Assembly: GCF_003432075.1 (NCBI RefSeq)
Contig: NZ_QWBU01000004.1
Span: 1-64,000 of the forward strand
DNA from: Shinella sp. WSJ-2
GTDB taxonomy: Bacteria > Pseudomonadota > Alphaproteobacteria > Rhizobiales > Rhizobiaceae
Direction of reading: 5' to 3'
Length of the DNA stretch: 64,000 nt
Every line of letters starts with the position of its first letter. Position 1 is the first letter of the stretch. Of this stretch, positions 47,613-56,034 are shown piece by piece. A program made the position numbers and the translations under genes. The notes under the pieces were generated by a model that worked only from the letters and a program-made list of their open reading frames with translations, was not told where the DNA came from and did not search any database.

Positions 47613-48007
47613 CCGTCCCGCTCCACTGCAATCATCTGATGCGCCTAGGGATAACAAACGAAAACGAAGGGAAGCAGGCACGGCTTTCTTAAATTGACTG
47701 TTTTTATAGAAAATATGCACTTCAAAAGCCGAGATTGTTATATCGTCATCGCCCGCGACCAAACCGATGGAGAGGGCCGCCTCATAGTCAACGACTTCGG
47801 AGGGTCCCTATTCACCCTGCCTGCAGTGTGCCGGTCTGGGGCGACTTCAGCGCGCCTTTACCACTGAGATGGCCGCAGGATGCCGATGGAGGCCACCGCC
47901 TCTTGCCGCAGTCACCAAGGGATAGAGGCTGCGCCGCGTTTCACACCACGCCCATCTGTCGCCGTATTCCACTGCTTGATGGCACCTTTCGACAGAAAGG
48001 ATACGCC
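47613..48007. other. Intergenic region between flavin reductase and I78 lipoprotein
   Basis: About 395 bp between divergent genes. The left part (about 47640-47760) is notably AT-rich and probably holds the flavin reductase promoter; the rest shows no recognisable gene or repeat. An open frame runs through part of it in phase with the lipoprotein gene but has no plausible start before 48008. Confidence 0.35.
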
Positions 48008-48316
48008 TTGCTTCCCATTCGCCACACCGCTGCCCTCGCAGCCACCGCTCTCGCTCTCCTCGCCGCCGGCTGCCAGAAGGAGAAAGAGCCCGAAGCCGCT
48101 GCCGCCGTCGAATCCGGCATCTGCAAGCGGGAAGCGGCCGAGACCCTCGTCGGCAAGGACAAGATTTCCGATGCCGAGGCGATGAAGCTGACGGGTGCGA
48201 CGATCGTGCGCCAGATCAAGCCGGGCGACGGCGTGACCATGGACCTGCGGCAGGAGCGCGTGACAATCGAGACAGACCCGGCAACGGGAAAAATCACCCG
48301 CGCCATGTGCGGCTGA
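48008..48316 (+). CDS. I78-family peptidase inhibitor-like lipoprotein
   Basis: A 102-residue lipoprotein starting at TTG 48008, 6 nt after an AAAGGA ribosome site; no ATG or GTG fits. Residues 8-22 form a lipoprotein signal (lipobox LAAGC, C22), so the mature protein is membrane-anchored. The mature domain matches the I78 inhibitor pattern: ICKREAAETLVGKDKISDAEAM, TGATIVRQIKPGDGVTMDLRQERVTIETDPATGKITRAMCG, with the invariant Cys pair at both ends. I78 proteins inhibit serine proteases, and this window also encodes a surface subtilase. A strong terminator follows at 48340-48377. Confidence 0.82.
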   Translation: MLPIRHTAALAATALALLAAGCQKEKEPEAAAAVESGICKREAAETLVGKDKISDAEAMKLTGATIVRQIKPGDGVTMDLRQERVTIETDPATGKITRAMCG

Positions 48317-48339
48317 CCGAACGCCGTTTCGACGGCCTT

Positions 48340-48377
48340 AAAAAGGGGAGGATCCATACGGAATCCTCCCCTTTTTT
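48340..48377 (+). terminator. Intrinsic terminator
   Basis: GGGGAGGAT (48345-48353), 9-nt loop, ATCCTCCCC (48363-48371), then six T; a run of A precedes the stem. It ends the lipoprotein transcript about 24 bp after its stop. Confidence 0.9.
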
Positions 48378-48492
48378 GCGCGTTTGTTCGCATACCGATT
48401 TTGCGCCGCCGTATTCCAGGCAGCGTCGTCGGCACCGTCGTCATCAGCAGAGGACTGCCGGCGGGCGGTGGCGGCGCCCGGACCGCCGGTCG

Positions 48493-49215
48493 CTATTGCT
48501 CGACGAGACTCTTCTGCGTGAACAGCTGAACGAGATCAACCGCCTCATGGGGCTTGGCATCCAGCTGGAGATGGCTTTCGATGTGCTTCAGGTGGAGCGT
48601 CATCATCCAGGCCGCCTTTTCGGCATCACCCGTGTGGAAAGCATGCACGATGGATGCGTGGTCGTCATCGCGACAGCTGTTCAGGCCAGGCGCACCGAAG
48701 AGTCCGATGATGAGGGAGGTCCGCGTCACCAGTTCCTTCACCGTGCGGATGAGGATCGCATTGCCGGCGATCTGCGCCAGCATGGTGTGAAACTGGCCCG
48801 AAAGACGGATCGCGTCGTGCCGGTGCCGCTCCTTGTGCGCGACATATTCCATTTCGAGGAGCCGGTTCAGCTCCGCGAGGTCGTCCTCGCCGGCGCGCTG
48901 GACGGCAAGGCGCGTGATGTTCGGCTCCAGCGCAAGCCGCGCCTCGAAGACTTCACGCGCCTGATCGGGCGTCGGTGAGGCGACGAAGGCGCCGCGATTG
49001 GCATGAAGCTCGACCACTTCCCGGCTGGCCAGCAGCAGAAGCGAGCGGCGGATGCGCATGCGTCCGACGCCGAAAGCCTCGCACAAAGCGGACTCGGAGA
49101 GTTTCGTACCCGGCGGCAGTCGCTGCTCGACCACGGCTTCGAAGATGCGTTCCACGATATCGCTTTCGTCGATTTCCTCCGCCTCGACCGGATTTTCCCG
49201 CCCCAAATCAACCAC
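48493..49215 (-). CDS. GntR family regulator, FCD subfamily
   Basis: A 240-residue regulator. The N-terminal winged helix (about 18-80) contains IVERIFEAVVEQRLPPGTKLSESALCEAFGVGRMRIRRSLLLLASREVVELHANRGAFVA. The C-terminal helical FCD effector domain (about 90-225) carries the metal/ligand residues in EARLALEPNI, FHTMLAQIAGN and the DDHASIVHAF region. It faces the branched-chain-type importer operon at 49441. A palindrome inside that operon's promoter is the likely operator. Confidence 0.88.
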   Translation of the reverse strand: MVDLGRENPVEAEEIDESDIVERIFEAVVEQRLPPGTKLSESALCEAFGVGRMRIRRSLLLLASREVVELHANRGAFVASPTPDQAREVFEARLALEPNITRLAVQRAGEDDLAELNRLLEMEYVAHKERHRHDAIRLSGQFHTMLAQIAGNAILIRTVKELVTRTSLIIGLFGAPGLNSCRDDDHASIVHAFHTGDAEKAAWMMTLHLKHIESHLQLDAKPHEAVDLVQLFTQKSLVEQ

Positions 49216-49269
49216 CGCACCACCTCGATATGCGCACTCTACTGCACTTCGTTTTTAAATAGAGCCGAT

Positions 49270-49304
49270 TTCATCAACCAACAAGTCGCGATTTCGTTGA
49301 TGAA
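49270..49304. promoter_or_regulatory. Inverted repeat TTCATCAAC-N17-GTTGATGAA
   Basis: Perfect 9-bp arms separated by 17 bp, in the 225 bp between the divergent GntR gene and the importer operon, about 25 bp upstream of the importer -35 box. Candidate binding site for the GntR protein or another regulator, possibly acting on both divergent promoters. Confidence 0.45.
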
Positions 49305-49329
49305 GTGGTTCCGTGTTGTGCACGACGGC

Positions 49330-49358
49330 TTGACAGGATTGTTAACAATGCATTGAAT
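49330..49358 (+). promoter_or_regulatory. Sigma-70-type promoter with embedded operator
   Basis: -35 TTGACA (49330-49335), 17-bp spacer, -10 TTGAAT (49353-49358). The spacer contains the 12-bp perfect palindrome ATTGTTAACAAT (49338-49349), of the TTGT-N2-ACAA type seen for FCD-subfamily GntR operators. A bound repressor would block RNA polymerase directly. It drives the ABC operon starting at 49441. Confidence 0.7.
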
Positions 49359-49440
49359 GCTCTGGCCAAGGCGTGACGTGGCCGCCCTCGCAGCCCGCTC
49401 GCCACTAGAAAATAAATCAATGGCCCAGAGGAAGAACAAT

Positions 49441-50628
49441 ATGCACAAGCGTACATTCCTGAAGTTTTCCGCCCTCGCAGCAGCGACCTTCCTGTCCCTG
49501 CCGCTGATGGCGCATGCCGAGAACGCCAAGCTGAAGATCGGCTTCGTCGGCGTCACCTCCGGCCCGGCCGCGGCCTGGGGTATTTCCAACCAGCGCTCGA
49601 TGGAAGCGCGTGCTGCCTGGCTTAACGAACTCGGCGGCGTGAAGATCGGCGACAAGACCTACGACATCGAGATCGTGCCCTTCGACGACCAGAAGGACCC
49701 GAAGCGCGCCATCGCCGGCATGGAGAAGATGGCACAGGACGGCGTGCACTATGTCGTCGGCCCGAACGTCGATGACGGCGCCGCAGCGGTGCGCCCGGTC
49801 GCCGAGCACAACGGCATCATGTATTTCCCCTACGCCTTCCCGAAAGAGCTTTTCACGGCACCGGCCTCAAACGCGATCCTCGGCATGGTGGCAAACTACC
49901 AGTCTGGCCCGGCCATCTACAAATATCTCAAGGAAAACAAGGGCGTGAAAAAGATCGCCTTCGTTGCCGCCAACGAATCCGACCCGCTCAGCCAGCGTGA
50001 ATCCGGCATTGCCGCCGCCGAGGGTCTCGGCCTCGAAGTAGTGTCCGGCAATGTGACCTACCAGGTGGACACGACCGACTTCACGCCAGTCCTGCTGCCT
50101 GTCATCCAGGCCTCGCCCGACCTTCTCGTTCTCTCGGGCGTTTCGCCGGCCAATGCGCCGCAGCTCATCCGCTCTGCCCGCGAGCTCGGCTATACCGGCT
50201 TCATTTCCACGGAAACGGGACAGGACGCGACCGTTCTGCAGGAAGGTGCAGGCGAACTTGCCGAAGGCTTCATCTCGGTCGGTGGCGCGTCCACGCCGGA
50301 ACTCGCCAGCGACACGATGAAGGAATTCGTCGACCGCTATACAAAGATGTTCGGCGAGTACAACGACGAGTCAAACACCAAGGTCTATGCGCTCGAATAC
50401 ATCCTCGAGACGCTGAAGGCGAACCCGGCGGCAATCGACAATGTCGAGGAATACAAGAAGACCATGGATACGTTTGAAGCGCCGAACCCCTTCATGAAGG
50501 GCGACGCCAAGCTGCGTTATGTCGGCATGACCTCCTTCGGCCAGAAGCGTCAGGTCTCCGTCCCGCTCGTGGTGAACGAATTTAAGGGCGGCAAGTTCGA
50601 GACGATGTTCGTCGGCCAGGTCGACTGA
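49441..50628 (+). CDS. Branched-chain amino acid/amide-type ABC transporter binding protein
   Basis: A 395-residue periplasmic type I binding protein. It has a signal peptide (LMAHA|E), then LKIGFVGVTSGPAAAWGISNQRSMEARAAWLNELGGVKIGDKTYDIEIVPFDDQKDPKRAIAGMEKMAQDGVHYVVGP, the LivJ-like pattern, and PLSQRESGIAAAEGLGLEVV. GAGGA lies 8 nt before the ATG at 49441; the ATG at 49420 overlaps that site. First gene of an operon with LivH/M/G/F-type partners and a hydantoin-type racemase. The racemase suggests a hydantoin, amide or amino-acid derivative as ligand rather than leucine. Confidence 0.88.
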   Translation: MHKRTFLKFSALAAATFLSLPLMAHAENAKLKIGFVGVTSGPAAAWGISNQRSMEARAAWLNELGGVKIGDKTYDIEIVPFDDQKDPKRAIAGMEKMAQDGVHYVVGPNVDDGAAAVRPVAEHNGIMYFPYAFPKELFTAPASNAILGMVANYQSGPAIYKYLKENKGVKKIAFVAANESDPLSQRESGIAAAEGLGLEVVSGNVTYQVDTTDFTPVLLPVIQASPDLLVLSGVSPANAPQLIRSARELGYTGFISTETGQDATVLQEGAGELAEGFISVGGASTPELASDTMKEFVDRYTKMFGEYNDESNTKVYALEYILETLKANPAAIDNVEEYKKTMDTFEAPNPFMKGDAKLRYVGMTSFGQKRQVSVPLVVNEFKGGKFETMFVGQVD

Positions 50629-50653
50629 TCGGAGCCTAGGCATCGATGAGACA

Positions 50654-50690
50654 GGGATCCGGACGCCGCCGCGTCGTTCGGCCGGATCCC
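50654..50690 (+). repeat. Intercistronic stem-loop
   Basis: GGGATCCGG (50654-50662) and its complement CCGGATCCC (50682-50690) around a 19-nt GC-rich loop, between the binding-protein and permease genes. No long T-run follows. It probably stabilises the binding-protein mRNA and lowers expression of the membrane subunits. Confidence 0.6.
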
Positions 50691-50724
50691 TCTTGCCTGA
50701 ACGTCCTTCCATTGGAGGCTCACG

Positions 50725-51594
50725 ATGGAACAGATAATCGCCAACGGTCTCTATCTCGGGGCGCAATATGCGTTGATCGCCCTCGGACTGACCCTGATCT
50801 TCTCGCTGATGAACGTGCTGAATTTCGCCCACGGGCAGATGTACGTCTTCGGCGGCTTTGTCACCTATACGGTCGTCGTCCAGCTCGGCCTGCCCTTCAT
50901 CGTCGGCCTCTTCGCGTCGGCGGTGGTGCTGGCGATCATGGGGGCGGCCATCGAAAAATTCCTGTTCGCGCCGGTCGTGCGCCGCTCCAAGCGCGATGAA
51001 TCGACCATGCTGCTGGCAGCCGGCGTCGCCTTCTTCCTCGATGCGGTCATCCTGCTCTTCTTTGGCGAAAAGCAGCGCGGCGTGCCGAAGGTCGTCAACG
51101 GCGTGCTCAACCTCGATATGCGCATCATCATGCCCTATGACCGCATCCTGATCGGCGTGCTCGCCATCCTGCTGATCGTGGTCTTCATCGGCTTCATGAA
51201 CTATTCCAAGACCGGCCGCGCCATGCGGGCGCTCGCCCAGGACAAGATGGCGGCGCAGTTGATGGGCGTGAACGTCGCCCGCTACTCGATGATCGGCTTT
51301 GCGCTCGGCGCCATGCTCGCCGGCCTCGTCGGCGGCCTTCTCGTCACCATCACCGGCGTCAATCTCGGCATGGGCGGCCCGACGTCGGTCAAGGCCTTCC
51401 TGATGATCATGATCGGCGGCGCGGGTGTCATTTCCGGTGCGATCGCCGGCGGCTTCATCCTCGGCATGATGGAGAGCGTCGGCCTGACCGTGCTCTCGGC
51501 CTATGGCGACATCACCTATCTCGTCATCTTCGCCACGCTGATGGTTTTCCTCGCCGTCCGCCCGCAGGGGCTGATGGGCAAGCCGTGGGGTTAA
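50725..51594 (+). CDS. Branched-chain-type ABC transporter permease (LivH family)
   Basis: A 289-residue inner-membrane permease with about eight hydrophobic segments. Family landmarks are GLYLGAQYALIALGLTLIFSLMNVLNFAHGQMYVFGGF near the start and the coupling region GRAMRALAQDKMAAQLMGVNVARYSMIGFALGAMLAGLVGGL, then GGAGVISGAIAGGFILGMMESVG. Pairs with the LivM-type protein 4 bp downstream. Confidence 0.92.
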   Translation: MEQIIANGLYLGAQYALIALGLTLIFSLMNVLNFAHGQMYVFGGFVTYTVVVQLGLPFIVGLFASAVVLAIMGAAIEKFLFAPVVRRSKRDESTMLLAAGVAFFLDAVILLFFGEKQRGVPKVVNGVLNLDMRIIMPYDRILIGVLAILLIVVFIGFMNYSKTGRAMRALAQDKMAAQLMGVNVARYSMIGFALGAMLAGLVGGLLVTITGVNLGMGGPTSVKAFLMIMIGGAGVISGAIAGGFILGMMESVGLTVLSAYGDITYLVIFATLMVFLAVRPQGLMGKPWG

Positions 51595-51598
51595 GGTC

Positions 51599-52570
51599 AT
51601 GAACACGAAAAGACTTCTCGGCTTCGCAGCCTTCCTACTCACCGTCTTCGTTCTCGTCCCGCTGTTCATTAACGCGACCGGGCGCTGGGACTTCTACTAC
51701 ACGCTGACCTCCGTCGCCCTGCTCTCCGTGGGTGCGGCCGGTGTCTGGCTCACCTTCTATATCGGCCGCATCAATATCGGCCAGGGCGCCTATGCGCTGG
51801 TCGGCGGCTACGTCTCGACGATCCTCGTCACGAAGGCCGGTGTTTCCTTCTGGTGGACGCTGCCGCTGGCTGGCCTGTTCTGCGCCTTCATCTCCGTGCT
51901 GATCGGCCTGCCGATCCTCAGGCTGCGCGGCGTCTATTTCGCCATGGTCACGCTGGTTCTGACGGAAGTCGCCCGCCTGTCCGCCCTCGCCTTACCCATT
52001 ACCAACGGCGCCAAGGGCATCACCTCGATCCCGCAGCCGGGCGAGCTCTCGCTCTTCGGCCTGACGATCATCCCGGACTTCGCCACGCTCTCCAATCCAC
52101 GCGTCGGCTTCTACGTCATGGCCGTGGTGCTGATGATCATCACCTATCTGGTGCTCTGGCGCATCGTGAACTCGCGGCTCGGCCATCTCTGCCGCAGCCT
52201 CCAGCAGAATGAGGAACTGTCGGCCTCGATCGGCGTCAACACCGCCTATCTGCGCCTTCTCGCCTATGCGATCTCCTCGTTCTTCGGCGGCATTGCCGGC
52301 GCGATGTTCGCCTCCATCGCCCAGTCGATCTACCCGTCGTCCTTCGTGGTCGCCGACAGCGTGAACTTCATGCTCTACTGCTTCCTCGGCGGCCTGGGTT
52401 ACGTCTTCGGCCCGATGCTCGGCACGCTGCTGCTCTATTTCGGTTGGGATCTGCTGTCGATCGCCAAGGAATACCAGCTGCTCATCTATTCCGGCGTCAT
52501 GATCCTGCTCATGCTGGTCCTGCCGAACGGTGTCCTCAGCCTTCTCGACAAGAAGGAGGGCCGGGCATGA
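51599..52570 (+). CDS. Branched-chain-type ABC transporter permease (LivM family)
   Basis: A 323-residue inner-membrane permease. It shows the LivM pattern FYIGRINIGQGAYALVGGYVSTIL, LPILRLRGVYFAMVTLVLTEVARL, the coupling loop GHLCRSLQQNEELSASIGVNTAYLRLLAYAISSFFGGIAGAMFA, and YCFLGGLGYVFGPMLGTLLLYF. Its stop overlaps the ATPase start (ATGA). Confidence 0.91.
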   Translation: MNTKRLLGFAAFLLTVFVLVPLFINATGRWDFYYTLTSVALLSVGAAGVWLTFYIGRINIGQGAYALVGGYVSTILVTKAGVSFWWTLPLAGLFCAFISVLIGLPILRLRGVYFAMVTLVLTEVARLSALALPITNGAKGITSIPQPGELSLFGLTIIPDFATLSNPRVGFYVMAVVLMIITYLVLWRIVNSRLGHLCRSLQQNEELSASIGVNTAYLRLLAYAISSFFGGIAGAMFASIAQSIYPSSFVVADSVNFMLYCFLGGLGYVFGPMLGTLLLYFGWDLLSIAKEYQLLIYSGVMILLMLVLPNGVLSLLDKKEGRA

Positions 52571-53349
52571 CCCCGATCCTGCAGATCAAGAACATCACCA
52601 AGCGCTATGGCGGCCTGACGGCGGTGAACGACGTCACCTTCGACGTCAACAAGGGGGAAATCCTCTCGGTGATCGGCCCGAACGGTGCCGGCAAATCGAC
52701 GCTGTTCAAGCTGATCTCCTCCTTCGTGCCGGCGACATCGGGCGAAGTGCTGTTCAACGGCACGCGCATTTCGAGCCTCGCGCCGCACAAGGTGGCGCAG
52801 ATGGGCGTGGTGCGCACCTTCCAGGAAACGACGATCTTCCGCTCCATGACGGTGCGCGAAAACATCATCGTCTCCCATCACCTGCGCTCGACGGCGAGCC
52901 TCTTCGGCTTCTTCATCGGCACCAAGCAGGCGAAGGAGGATGAGGCGGCCTTCGCCAAGTCGGCCGACGACATCGTCGATTTCCTGGGGCTTCAGGCGAT
53001 CCGCAACGAGCTCGCCTCCAACCTGCCGCAGGGGCACCTGCGCGCGCTCGGCATGGCCATCGGCCTTGCCACCGATCCGAAGGTCATCCTGCTCGATGAG
53101 CCCTTCGCCGGCATGAACCACGACGAGACGATGAAGATGGTCGGGCTCGTCCGCCGCCTTCGCGACGAGCGTGGCGTCACTGTTCTCCTCGTCGAGCACG
53201 ACATGCCCGCCGTGATGAAGATCAGCGACCGGATCGTGTGCATCAACTTCGGCCAGAAGATCGCCGAGGGCACGCCCAAGGAAATCCGCGAGAACGAGAA
53301 GGTGATCGAAGCCTATCTCGGCTCCGAAGATGCGGCGATCGGGATGTAA
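52567..53349 (+). CDS. Branched-chain-type ABC transporter ATP-binding protein (LivG family)
   Basis: A 260-residue ATPase. Walker [10 protein letters not shown] is at about 38-46, with the LivG insert [27 protein letters not shown]. The signature is atypical ([18 protein letters not shown], where LSGGQ/LPYGxQR is usual), and Walker B is [23 protein letters not shown] and [38 protein letters not shown] complete the family pattern. It works with the LivF-type partner encoded 3 bp downstream. Confidence 0.91.
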   Translation: MTPILQIKNITKRYGGLTAVNDVTFDVNKGEILSVIGPNGAGKSTLFKLISSFVPATSGEVLFNGTRISSLAPHKVAQMGVVRTFQETTIFRSMTVRENIIVSHHLRSTASLFGFFIGTKQAKEDEAAFAKSADDIVDFLGLQAIRNELASNLPQGHLRALGMAIGLATDPKVILLDEPFAGMNHDETMKMVGLVRRLRDERGVTVLLVEHDMPAVMKISDRIVCINFGQKIAEGTPKEIRENEKVIEAYLGSEDAAIGM

Positions 53350-53352
53350 GCC

Positions 53353-54075
53353 ATGACCAAGATATTGAGCGTTGAGAATATCGAACTCTACTACGACCAT
53401 ATCTATGCGCTGAAGGGCGTATCGATCGATGTGGATGAAGGCGAAACCGTCGCGCTGATCGGCGCGAACGGGGCAGGCAAATCCTCGATCCTGCGGGCGA
53501 TCACCGGGCTCCGGTCCGTCAAGTCGGGCCAGATCTTCTATCAAGGGCAGAAGCTGAACGGCACCTCGGCGGCCGAGATCGTACGGCGCGGCATCTCCAT
53601 GGTGCCGGAGGGGCGGCGCGCCTTCCCGTTGATGTCGGTGAAGGACAATCTGCTGATGGGCGCCTTCACCCGCACCGACAAGGCGGAGATCGAGCAGACG
53701 CTGGAAAACGTGCTGACACGCTTTCCGCGCCTGCGCGAACGCTATCACCAGCAGGCCAGCACCATGTCGGGTGGCGAGCAGCAGATGATGGTGATCGGCC
53801 GCGCGCTGATGGCGCGCCCGAAGCTCCTGCTCCTGGACGAGCCATCGCTCGGCATCGCGCCCAAGCTGGTGCAGGACATCGCCCGCGCCATTGTCGCCAT
53901 CAGCCGCGACGAGAAGGTCTCCATCCTCCTCGTCGAGCAGAACAGCCGCATGGCCCTCTCCATCTCGAACCGAGCCTATGCGCTCTCCACCGGGTCGATC
54001 GCGCTGTCAGGCAATTCGAAAGAGCTGATGAACGACGACCGCATCAAGGCTGCCTACCTCGGAGGCGAACTCTGA
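53353..54075 (+). CDS. Branched-chain-type ABC transporter ATP-binding protein (LivF family)
   Basis: A 240-residue ATPase. It shows Walker A GANGAGKSS (about 37-45), the LivF motif GISMVPEGRRAFPLMSVKDNLLMGAF, signature MSGGEQQMMVIGRALM, Walker B LLLLDEPSLGIAPKLV and the closing VEQNSRMALSISNRAYALSTGSIALSG. Completes the five-gene importer and ends 1 bp before the racemase start. Confidence 0.93.
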   Translation: MTKILSVENIELYYDHIYALKGVSIDVDEGETVALIGANGAGKSSILRAITGLRSVKSGQIFYQGQKLNGTSAAEIVRRGISMVPEGRRAFPLMSVKDNLLMGAFTRTDKAEIEQTLENVLTRFPRLRERYHQQASTMSGGEQQMMVIGRALMARPKLLLLDEPSLGIAPKLVQDIARAIVAISRDEKVSILLVEQNSRMALSISNRAYALSTGSIALSGNSKELMNDDRIKAAYLGGEL

Positions 54076-54076
54076 C

Positions 54077-54793
54077 ATGAAAATCCTCGTCATCAACCCC
54101 AACACGACCGCCTCGATGACGGATCATATCGGGAAGGCGGCGCGCGCCGCCGCCTCTCCCGGCACCGACATTACTGCCGTCAACCCGGCGCACGGCCCCG
54201 TCTCCATCGAAGGCTATTTCGACGAGGCGATGAGCCTTGCAGGCCTGCTCGATACCATCCGCCGCAACCCCGATTGCGACGCCGTCGTCATCGCCTGTTT
54301 CGACGATACCGGTCTCGACGCCGCTCGCTGCCTCACCGACAAGCCGGTCATCGGCATCGGCGAAGCCGCCTATCACTTCGCCTCGATGATCGCCAACAAG
54401 TTCTCCGTCGTCACGACGCTGGCCCGCTCCGTCCCGGCGCTGGAACATAACCTTGCCCGCTACGGCCTTGACGCGCGTTGCGCCCGCGTACGTTCCTCCG
54501 AAGTCGCCGTGCTGGAACTGGAGCAGCCCGGTTCGAATGCACGGCAGAAGATCAGCGCGGAAATCGGCGTCGCCGTCGCGGAGGATCGCGCCGAAGCCAT
54601 CGTGCTCGGCTGCGCCGGCATGGCGAGCCTCGCGGCCGATCTTGCTGCCGAACACGGCCTGCCCGTGCTCGACGGCGTATCCTGCGCGGTGAAGATGGCC
54701 GAAGCCATGGCCGGTCTCAACATGCGCACCTCCCGCCGTGGCGGCTACGCCCCGCCGCCCTCCAGCAAGCTGGAGCGTATATTTGGAGCCTAA
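54077..54793 (+). CDS. Asp/Glu/hydantoin racemase family protein
   Basis: A 238-residue cofactor-independent racemase. It starts KILVINPNTTASMTDHI and has the two catalytic cysteines in the expected places, C74 (VIACFDDTG) and C179 (IVLGCAGM). IGEAAYHFASMIANKFSVVTTLA and LPVLDGVSCAVKMAEA are also typical of hydantoin/allantoin racemases. It follows the importer with a 1 bp gap, so it probably epimerises the imported compound (a hydantoin or allantoin-like ring) for a stereospecific downstream enzyme. Confidence 0.88.
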   Translation: MKILVINPNTTASMTDHIGKAARAAASPGTDITAVNPAHGPVSIEGYFDEAMSLAGLLDTIRRNPDCDAVVIACFDDTGLDAARCLTDKPVIGIGEAAYHFASMIANKFSVVTTLARSVPALEHNLARYGLDARCARVRSSEVAVLELEQPGSNARQKISAEIGVAVAEDRAEAIVLGCAGMASLAADLAAEHGLPVLDGVSCAVKMAEAMAGLNMRTSRRGGYAPPPSSKLERIFGA

Positions 54794-54937
54794 ACGCGGC
54801 TTCGCGGCATCGTGCCCTGGATGAAACATAGGCTGCAATTATAGTATTGTTCATGCGCTTGTTCGGCTTATTCACCATGGACATAGCCGGCCTGCGCATG
54901 CAATTTGCGGGCGTATTTTCGGACAGGAGATTGCCGC

Positions 54938-55642
54938 ATGGCGCCGAAAGCAGCCAATTCCAGCCGGGGACGCTCGCCGGCCGTTCATCGTGCCCTGAAG
55001 CGCGCAATCCTCGATCAGGCGCTGCTTCCCGGCGCGAAGCTTCCGGAAGATCTGCTCGGCGAACGTCTCGGGGTCAGCCGCACGCTCGTGCGCGAAGCCC
55101 TGGTGCGCCTCAGTGAAGAAGGCCTGGTCGACCTCACCCCCAACAAGGGCGCGACGGTTGCGCGGCCGACGCTGGAGGAAGGGTTGAACCTTTTCATCAC
55201 GCGCATGGCCCTCGAACGCCTTGTCGTGGAATCGCTTTCGGGCAAGCTGACGAAGGCGCAGATCGAAACGCTGACCGCACATATCGCAGCGGAAGAGGCC
55301 GCCAAGCCGGAGCATGCCGTGTCGATCCGCCTTGCCGGGGAATTCCACACGATCCTCGCGCAGATGACCGAGAATGCCAGCCTGATCCGCTATGTGAACG
55401 AGACCGTCGCCCGCAGCTCCCTCATCCTGGCGCTCTACGGGCGGCCGCATTCGTCGGATTGCGCCGTCTCCGAGCATCAGGAAATTCTCCGCCATCTCAT
55501 CGCCGGCGAGACGGATGCCGCCTCCAAGCTGATGATGCACCATCTCGACGCAATCTCGACCCGCGCGCTCCTCCCCCGCGACAGCGACCGGGACATGAAG
55601 GACGTCTTGTCGGACTATGCTGTTGCGGAAGGCCTGCTCTGA
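54938..55642 (+). CDS. GntR family regulator, FCD subfamily
   Basis: A 234-residue regulator. It has a winged helix (about 14-75: VHRALKRAILDQALLPGAKLPEDLLGERLGVSRTLVREALVRLSEEGLVDLTPNKGATVA) and an FCD effector domain (about 85-215), with ITRMALERLVVESL, EFHTILAQMTEN and the EHQEILRHLIAGE helix. An AGGAGA ribosome site precedes the ATG. It is the second FCD regulator in this part of the window and stands just upstream of the Rieske oxygenase genes, so it may control them. Confidence 0.9.
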   Translation: MAPKAANSSRGRSPAVHRALKRAILDQALLPGAKLPEDLLGERLGVSRTLVREALVRLSEEGLVDLTPNKGATVARPTLEEGLNLFITRMALERLVVESLSGKLTKAQIETLTAHIAAEEAAKPEHAVSIRLAGEFHTILAQMTENASLIRYVNETVARSSLILALYGRPHSSDCAVSEHQEILRHLIAGETDAASKLMMHHLDAISTRALLPRDSDRDMKDVLSDYAVAEGLL

Positions 55643-55717
55643 CCTGCATGGCCTTCCCGCTCTGTCGTGCCGCCCAAAACCCTTATCACAAGCCGATCGA
55701 GCCGCTATTCTGCGGAA

Positions 55718-56011
55718 ATGACGACGCTGTTGGAGCCCTCCGTGCCGGGTGAAACCTATACTCTCTTGCGAGAACGTATGACGATCCGCGGCGAGCTTGA
55801 CGCGGACAGTTTCCTGCCGTGGATCCGCCGCCATGCCAGTAAGCTCGGCCTTTTCCAGGACATCGTTCATAGTGGTCCCGACCGCATCGAAGTGGACCTT
55901 GCCGGTGCGCCGGAGCTCATCGATATGATGGAGGTTGGCTGCCTGTTGGGGCCGATTAACGTATGGGTTGAAACCATCGATCGCAGGCGCGTCAGCAATG
56001 CCGGTGGATAG
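55718..56011 (+). CDS. Acylphosphatase-like protein, catalytic residues lost
   Basis: A 97-residue small protein. The stretch ERMTIRGELDADSFLPWIRRHASKLGLFQDIVHSGPDRIEVDLAGAPELIDMMEVGCLLGPINVWVETI follows the acylphosphatase pattern (GxVQGVGFRxWVRRxAxxLGLxGWVRNxxDGxVEV...KxGPxxAxV). The active-site GVGFR becomes DADSF and the catalytic Asn position (WVRN) is IVHS, so it should not hydrolyse acyl phosphates. It probably keeps the fold as a binding or partner domain. Start at the ATG 55718. It lies between the GntR gene and the Rieske genes on the same strand. The family call is by pattern only. Confidence 0.6.
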   Translation: MTTLLEPSVPGETYTLLRERMTIRGELDADSFLPWIRRHASKLGLFQDIVHSGPDRIEVDLAGAPELIDMMEVGCLLGPINVWVETIDRRRVSNAGG

Positions 56012-56034
56012 CCGGAAAAGCCGCCATTCTGATA

